Made by a program: the position numbers and the translations under genes
Assembly (NCBI GenBank): GCA_903921605.1
Contig: CAIXQV010001174.1
Location: 1-9,492 of the forward strand
DNA length: 9,492 bases
Direction: 5' to 3'
From: an uncultured Planctomycetaceae bacterium
GTDB taxonomy: Bacteria; Planctomycetota; Planctomycetia; Planctomycetales; Planctomycetaceae
Notes under the pieces: model-generated
Database searches by the model: none
What the model was told of the DNA's origin: nothing
What the model saw: only the letters and a program-made list of their open reading frames with translations
Shown: positions 5,667-9,492 of the stretch, in pieces
Layout: each line of letters begins with the position of its first letter
How positions within the stretch are numbered: the first letter of the stretch is position 1

Positions 5667-6709
5667 TATTCACCTGCCTTAAAAACCATCTTCACAAAGA
5701 TCATGCGCCCCGCGCTGCTTTGAAGAACACTGGACACAATCACGTTAATTTCTTTGCCGAGCATATTGGCTGCATTTTCGCAGACGACCATCGTCCCGTC
5801 ATCAAGGTATCCAATACCCTGACCAGGACCTTCGCCTTCCTTGATCACCTTCATCACCAGCCGTTCGCCGGGGATGTATCGCGGCTTCAGGGCATTGGAG
5901 ACGTCATTCAGGTTGATGACTGGAATGCCCTGAACGCTGGCAACTTTATTCAGGTTAAAGTCGTTCGTGATAACTCCGCCGCGAATCTGCTTGGCCAGCG
6001 CGACCACCTTCTGGTCCACGGTCATCATCTTGAAGTCGGTTCGAGATGTCTCCATGACCTTCACGTCCACGATTGTGCTCTGCTGAAGTTTGGCAAGCAC
6101 CTCGAGGCCACGACGACCACGAATACGACGATTCTTGTCGCTGGAATCCGCCACATCCTGAACTTCTGACAACACAAAATCGGGTACGATCAATTGCGAT
6201 TCAATAATCTGCGTCTCAACGACATCTGCTATTCGTCCGTCAATCAGAGAACTGCTGTCCACGACAAGTGGACGGCCACTTTTCAGATCCCGTTGGAATT
6301 CGACATAGGGGATAACAAAGCGGAAGTCATCTTTTGTCTGCAATAGCAGAGCAACGCAGATATACGGCAAGATCAGCAGGGTCATCAGGACCACCGCGGT
6401 GTGATAAGGATTCGAGATGGGGACGACCGGCGTCAAGGCCTGGATCATCAAGTAAGCCAACAAGACCCCGATCAGGATGCCGAAATAAATTGCCGAAATG
6501 ACCTCGATCCGTTTTTTTCGAACCAGAACGTCGGCGATCGTCACGATCTGCGAGATAGACAGCAGGGCGAAAAAAGCAATTCCCTTATTGTTCTCAATAA
6601 TTCGCGGCAGCATCGCTGGCTGACCAGCAACCGTTTCGGTGGTAATGTAGGCAAGAATTGCCCCTGCCGAGATCAGCAGGTAAGCAACTCGAAGAATCAT
6701 CAACAGCAT
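5666..6709 (-). CDS. Membrane PIN-TRAM domain protein, YacL-like putative RNase
   Basis: From the ATG at 6709 the protein has 347 residues. Four hydrophobic segments (about 3-23, 41-61, 69-91, 102-123) precede a PIN nuclease domain (about 147-275) and a TRAM domain (about 278-340). PIN acidic residues are visible: Asp in V-V-D-S-S-S-L-I-D-G-R (about 151), Glu in F-V-L-S-E-V-Q (about 182), Asp in T-V-D-Q-K-V-V (about 232) and Asp in T-N-D-F-N-L-N-K (about 250). The R-R-I-R-G-R-R-G-L-E segment is also typical. This is the full architecture of the B. subtilis YacL family, integral membrane proteins with a cytoplasmic PIN-TRAM part thought to act on RNA; substrates are poorly known. A TTG five codons upstream (6724) extends the frame, but the ATG is preferred. 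There is no antitoxin-like neighbour, so this is not a VapBC-type toxin. It is the first gene of an operon with the triple RidA protein. Confidence 0.9.
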   Translation of the reverse strand: MLLMILRVAYLLISAGAILAYITTETVAGQPAMLPRIIENNKGIAFFALLSISQIVTIADVLVRKKRIEVISAIYFGILIGVLLAYLMIQALTPVVPISNPYHTAVVLMTLLILPYICVALLLQTKDDFRFVIPYVEFQRDLKSGRPLVVDSSSLIDGRIADVVETQIIESQLIVPDFVLSEVQDVADSSDKNRRIRGRRGLEVLAKLQQSTIVDVKVMETSRTDFKMMTVDQKVVALAKQIRGGVITNDFNLNKVASVQGIPVINLNDVSNALKPRYIPGERLVMKVIKEGEGPGQGIGYLDDGTMVVCENAANMLGKEINVIVSSVLQSSAGRMIFVKMVFKAGE

Positions 6710-7028
6710 GGGCAAGGCTCTCAATCTGGTGTCAGGGGCGACAGCGAGGGAGTCAGGAATCCTCAGCCATCAGGCGAATTTTCGCAGAATTCAATTCGAT
6801 AACAACTGGAGGTTCGCAGAATGAACAGATTCTCAGGTTATCCCCCACGCGTATTCCGCAAAGATTCACCTCCAGGCGTTAACGCGCTCCATGTTGATTT
6901 CCTGTTATGCGAATCTGGCTGCTGGAGTTTTTTCTCACGGATTGCTAGAACGCTTTTTTGAGAAGTCTGCCACTCACGATTCTTGCAATGTCGTGGCAGC
7001 AGCAGTTGTTTTTGTCGGAGATGCTGTG
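6710..7028. promoter_or_regulatory. Divergent intergenic region with direct and inverted repeats
   Basis: This 319-bp gap separates the leftward PIN-TRAM operon from the rightward exported-protein operon, so it should hold two promoters. No clear -35/-10 pairs stand out. Visible structure: GCGAA-TT-TTCGC hairpin at 6774-6785; TTCGCAGAAT at 6781-6790 repeated exactly at 6813-6822 (32-bp period); CTGGAGGT at 6806-6813 inverted as ACCTCCAG at 6868-6875; and the palindrome GCGTTAACGC at 6876-6885. The frame of the downstream gene is open back to 6891, but that part reads as non-coding. The repeats could be binding sites of a regulator; this is inference. Confidence 0.45.
7017..7020 (+). promoter_or_regulatory. 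Shine-Dalgarno GGAG that fixes the start at 7029
   Basis: GGAG lies 8 bases before the ATG at 7029. The frame could start at 6891, but that would put 46 unlikely residues ahead of a good signal peptide. The ribosome site and the signal peptide together favour 7029. Confidence 0.7.
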
Positions 7029-8204
7029 ATGCGTGCGGGCTGTGTTTATCGTCGTGTGTTTCTCTCAGCCATTTTGCTTTTCACGTTTACGTCAGAACGT
7101 AGTCGTGCAGACGATGTTGCCGACGCCGTGAAACTGCTGCAGTCGGTTGAACCCGGCGGAAAAGGCACCGGGGTTGCTCGCAAAGCTGTGGAATCCCTCG
7201 CGTCTTCCGGGGCAATGTTGCCGGTGCTGAAGGGTTTTAAAGGTTCTTCTCCTCTGGCTGTCAACTGGTTAAGAAATGCGTTCGAAGAGATTGTGACGGC
7301 AGAAAAAGCAGCGTCAAAACCATTGCCTGTCGAGGAGTTGAAAGGCTTTATCGCGGACCGCTCGGAGTCCCCGATCGCCCGTCGCCTCGCCTACGAAACC
7401 TTGCGAGATCAGGACGCAGCGATCGAAGCTCAACTGATTCCGGATATGTTGCTGGATCCCAGCGCCGAATTTCGACGTGATGCCGTTGCAAAATTGATCA
7501 ATGAAGCATCCGCCGCTGAGGGTGCTGCTGCGACTCCGATCTACCAGAAAGCCATGTCAGGTGCGGTCCACGAAGACCAGGTCAAACAGATCGCTGAAGC
7601 TCTGCGCAAGAATGGTGAGACGGTCAATATCCAGAAACACTTTGGCTTCCTGTCACAGTGGATGGTGATTGGCCCATTCGACAATAAGGAAGAAAAAGGA
7701 TTTGCCGTGGCTTACACGCCAGAGACGACGGCGGCCGAGGGCAAGCCACTTGATCCCGCCGTCGAATACGACGGCCAGTTGGGCAAAGTGAAATGGCAGG
7801 CCGTGGTCACGGAAGATGATTACGGTGTGCTGGATATTGCCAAGCAGATTCAGAACTACAAAGGTTCGTTGATGTATGCATCCACATCGTGGAAAAGTGA
7901 TCGAGATCAGAACGTGGAAGTCCGCCTTGGAACTCCGAATGCATGGAAACTGTGGGTTAACGGAATGCTTGTCTTTGAACGCGAAGAGTATCATCGCAGT
8001 TCGGCAATGGATCAGTACAAAGTTCCTGTGTCTCTGAAGGCTGGGGAGAATGTTCTGCTGCTGAAGGTTTGCCAGAACGAGCAAACTCAGGATTGGGCTC
8101 AGAAGTATCAATTTCAGTTGCGTGTCTGTGACAGCACAGGTTCGGCCGTTCTTCCTGTTTCCATTACTGCCAAGAATGATGTCTCGTCAGGAGAGAATCG
8201 ATGA
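7029..8204 (+). CDS. Exported helical-repeat (HEAT-like) protein with C-terminal beta-sandwich domain
   Basis: A 391-residue protein. Residues 1-27 form a signal peptide (R-R then a hydrophobic stretch, likely cleavage after S-R-A). Residues 28-195 are helical and Ala/Leu-rich, with HEAT-like units such as S-P-I-A-R-R-L-A-Y-E-T-L and P-S-A-E-F-R-R-D-A-V-A-K-L. From about 205 comes W-M-V-I-G-P-F-D-N, then a beta-rich region to about 366 with L-G-T-P-N-A-W-K-L-W-V-N-G, Y-H-R-S and L-L-L-K-V-C-Q-N-E-Q-T-Q-D-W. That W-x-V-I-G-P-F ... W-V-N-G ... G-x-N-x-L-L-L-K-V pattern is the galactose-binding-like jelly-roll layout seen in many planctomycete exported proteins of unknown function. No catalytic residues are recognisable; it may bind carbohydrate or protein in the periplasm. 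Its stop overlaps the start of the PQQ gene (ATGA), so the two are co-translated. Domain fold calls come from pattern recognition only. Confidence 0.82.
   Translation: MRAGCVYRRVFLSAILLFTFTSERSRADDVADAVKLLQSVEPGGKGTGVARKAVESLASSGAMLPVLKGFKGSSPLAVNWLRNAFEEIVTAEKAASKPLPVEELKGFIADRSESPIARRLAYETLRDQDAAIEAQLIPDMLLDPSAEFRRDAVAKLINEASAAEGAAATPIYQKAMSGAVHEDQVKQIAEALRKNGETVNIQKHFGFLSQWMVIGPFDNKEEKGFAVAYTPETTAAEGKPLDPAVEYDGQLGKVKWQAVVTEDDYGVLDIAKQIQNYKGSLMYASTSWKSDRDQNVEVRLGTPNAWKLWVNGMLVFEREEYHRSSAMDQYKVPVSLKAGENVLLLKVCQNEQTQDWAQKYQFQLRVCDSTGSAVLPVSITAKNDVSSGENR
8189..8195 (+). promoter_or_regulatory. Shine-Dalgarno AGGAGAG for the PQQ-like gene inside the upstream gene
   Basis: AGGAGAG ends 5 bases before the ATG at 8201 (7 bases from the GGAG core), within the last codons of the upstream gene. 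It supports this start and shows that the second gene can load its own ribosomes as well as being coupled. Confidence 0.65.
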
Positions 8205-9412
8205 AACGTATTATCCTGGGGACATCTGTTCTGGCGGCTTTAGTTGCCAGTGATTCCTCCTTCGCGGCGGACTGGCGACAGTTTCGCGGCAACGACGCGA
8301 ACTCCGTAGCCGTCGGTGAATCCTTGCCGACCGAATTGAGCGGTGAAACGATTGCCTGGAAAACTCCGCTTCCGGGTCGAGGCCTTTCGGGGCCAATCAT
8401 TATCGGCGATAAGGTCTTTGTTTCCTCAAGCTCAGGCTATGGACAGGATCGGCTGCATGTGGTGTGTGTGAGTGCGGAATCCGGCGAGCAGGTCTGGCAG
8501 CGCCAGTTCGACGCGACCGGGCGCACGATGACTCACGATAAGATGTGCAATGCCACGCCGACGATGGCCAGCGACGGGGAACGAGTCTACGCATTCTTTT
8601 CCAGCAATGACCTGATTTGTCTCGACATGCAGGGCAAATTGCAGTGGTTTCGAGGACTCGGCAGTGAGTTCCCGAATGCCAGCAATAGTCTTGGCATGTC
8701 ATCGTCGCCAGTTGTTATCGGCAGTACGGTTGTCGTGCAGGTCGAGAGCGATGCGGAAGCCTTCGCATGCGGCGTCGATACTGTTTCCGGCGAAACAAAA
8801 TGGCAAATCGAACGACCTCGCGCGGCCAACTGGACGTCACCGTCTGTTCTTCCAGCGACGAATGATCAGCCAGCATTGGCGTTGTTGCAGTCATCGAAGG
8901 GCTTGACGGCGGTGGATCCCGAGACTGGCAAGATCGTATGGAACTTCGAAAAAGGAGCGTCCACGATTCCGTCCGCAACAGTCAGCGACGGAGCGATTGT
9001 GATTCCCTCGAACGGTCTCACGGCTATTCGACCGTCTGGTGAAAAATTTGAAGAACTTTGGAATTCTGCTGGTCTGAGTCCATCCACTCCAAGTCCAGTT
9101 GTAATCGATGGCATGGCGTATGTGATGAACAACGCCGGAGTTCTTTCTGCCGGCAATACATCAACCGGAGAACGAGTCTGGCAGTTGCGCCTGAAGGGCA
9201 GCTTCAGCAGTACTCCGATTGCCGCCGGTGGCTACATCTATGCGTTTAACGAATCGGGAACAGCGTTCGTCGTGAAGCCGGAAGCCGACAAGGGAGTTGT
9301 CATTTCTGAGTTGGATCTGGCCGAGACGATCCTGTGCAGTCCAGGGGCCTCCAACGGTGGTCTCTATGTCCGCAGCGATCAGCACCTGATTAAACTGGCG
9401 AACCGAAAGTAG
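8201..9412 (+). CDS. Exported PQQ-like beta-propeller protein
   Basis: A 403-residue protein with a signal peptide (1-22, cleavage after S-F-A). The mature protein opens A-D-W-R-Q-F-R-G-N, the motif that typically begins planctomycete PQQ-binding-like propeller proteins. Several blades carry the repeat core D/S-x-x-(S/T)-G-x-x-x-W: S-A-E-S-G-E-Q-V-W, D-T-V-S-G-E-T-K-W, D-P-E-T-G-K-I-V-W and S-T-G-E-R-V-W, with a degenerate L-D-M-Q-G-K-L-Q-W. About seven or eight blades fit the length. The family includes BamB-like scaffolds and quinoprotein dehydrogenases. The extra domains and metal-binding residues of true alcohol dehydrogenases are not apparent, so a binding or scaffold role is likelier than catalysis. 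It is translationally coupled to the upstream beta-sandwich protein, suggesting the two work together in the periplasm. Ligand and substrate are unknown. Confidence 0.88.
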   Translation: MKRIILGTSVLAALVASDSSFAADWRQFRGNDANSVAVGESLPTELSGETIAWKTPLPGRGLSGPIIIGDKVFVSSSSGYGQDRLHVVCVSAESGEQVWQRQFDATGRTMTHDKMCNATPTMASDGERVYAFFSSNDLICLDMQGKLQWFRGLGSEFPNASNSLGMSSSPVVIGSTVVVQVESDAEAFACGVDTVSGETKWQIERPRAANWTSPSVLPATNDQPALALLQSSKGLTAVDPETGKIVWNFEKGASTIPSATVSDGAIVIPSNGLTAIRPSGEKFEELWNSAGLSPSTPSPVVIDGMAYVMNNAGVLSAGNTSTGERVWQLRLKGSFSSTPIAAGGYIYAFNESGTAFVVKPEADKGVVISELDLAETILCSPGASNGGLYVRSDQHLIKLANRK

Positions 9413-9492
9413 AGCGGTCGAACGGACATGTCCAGCTTGGTGAGGAAACGTGGTTCTCTGTCCACAATGATCCAGTGGATTCAGGCTGTAAC
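9413..9492. other. Short 3' flank without a recognised gene
   Basis: Eighty bases to the window end. The only structure noted is the 10-base perfect palindrome GGACATGTCC at 9424-9433. There is no clear terminator hairpin with a T tract, and no start of a further gene can be supported. Confidence 0.4.

Noticed and set aside
5666..6709. PIN protein as a VapC-type toxin of a toxin-antitoxin pair
   Set aside because: Four transmembrane segments plus a TRAM domain match the YacL-type family, it is far longer than VapC, and no small antitoxin-like gene is adjacent.
6891..7028. N-terminal extension of the beta-sandwich protein to the ATG at 6891
   Set aside because: It would bury the signal peptide behind 46 residues, while GGAG 8 bases before the ATG at 7029 gives a natural start.
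8201..9412. PQQ-dependent alcohol dehydrogenase
   Set aside because: At 403 residues it is shorter than quinoprotein dehydrogenases and shows only propeller repeats; a BamB-like or scaffold propeller fits better.
9424..9433. GGACATGTCC palindrome as an operator
   Set aside because: A single 10-base palindrome with no promoter or gene context in the remaining bases; chance is sufficient.
1..9492. CRISPR arrays, tRNA or rRNA genes, phage genes, known anti-phage systems
   Set aside because: No regularly spaced repeats, cloverleaf-like segments, rRNA-like stretches or signature proteins of such systems were seen on either strand.

Overview
This looks like a chromosomal segment from a planctomycete (Planctomycetota). 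The basis is the combination of gene families: an FG-GAP/UnbV-ASPIC protein beside TPR proteins, a small carboxypeptidase-regulatory-like lipoprotein of the kind usually paired with DUF1559 genes, an exported PQQ-type beta-propeller opening with a W-R-Q-F-R-G motif, and an exported HEAT-like/beta-sandwich protein. I cannot name genus or species. No tRNA, rRNA, CRISPR array, phage module or known defence system is visible.

Left part (1-3016). The window opens inside the 3' end of an IS5-family insertion sequence: the transposase C-terminus carries the catalytic Glu, and the presumed right terminal inverted repeat overlaps the stop codon. About 210 bp later a membrane-anchored TPR protein begins (410-1669). 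A strong hairpin separates it from a convergent lipoprotein gene (1742-2218, minus). To the right of that lie a minus-strand terminator-like hairpin with no gene feeding it and then the 3' third or less of an FG-GAP/ASPIC gene with no start codon or N-terminus (about 2333-3016). The simplest reading is a rearranged locus, in which a lipoprotein-bearing block now sits where the front of the FG-GAP gene should be.

Middle (3013-6709). The FG-GAP remnant is joined by an ATGA overlap to a TPR lipoprotein (3013-4278). A convergent minus-strand pair follows. It is transcribed from about 6709 and comprises a four-helix membrane PIN-TRAM protein of the YacL type, then, coupled through a TAATG overlap, an exported protein made of three tandem RidA-like domains. 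All three RidA domains appear to lack the catalytic arginine. This pair is the most unusual content of the window.

Right part (6710-9492). A 319-bp divergent intergenic region with several short repeats separates the PIN-TRAM operon from a rightward ATGA-coupled pair. That pair is an exported helical-repeat plus beta-sandwich protein (7029-8204) and an exported PQQ-like beta-propeller protein (8201-9412), probably co-expressed envelope proteins of unknown substrate.

Most of the window is ordinary planctomycete content. The points worth a second look are the triple RidA protein and its coupling to PIN-TRAM, the decapitated FG-GAP gene with its orphan terminator, and the repeat-rich divergent promoter region.
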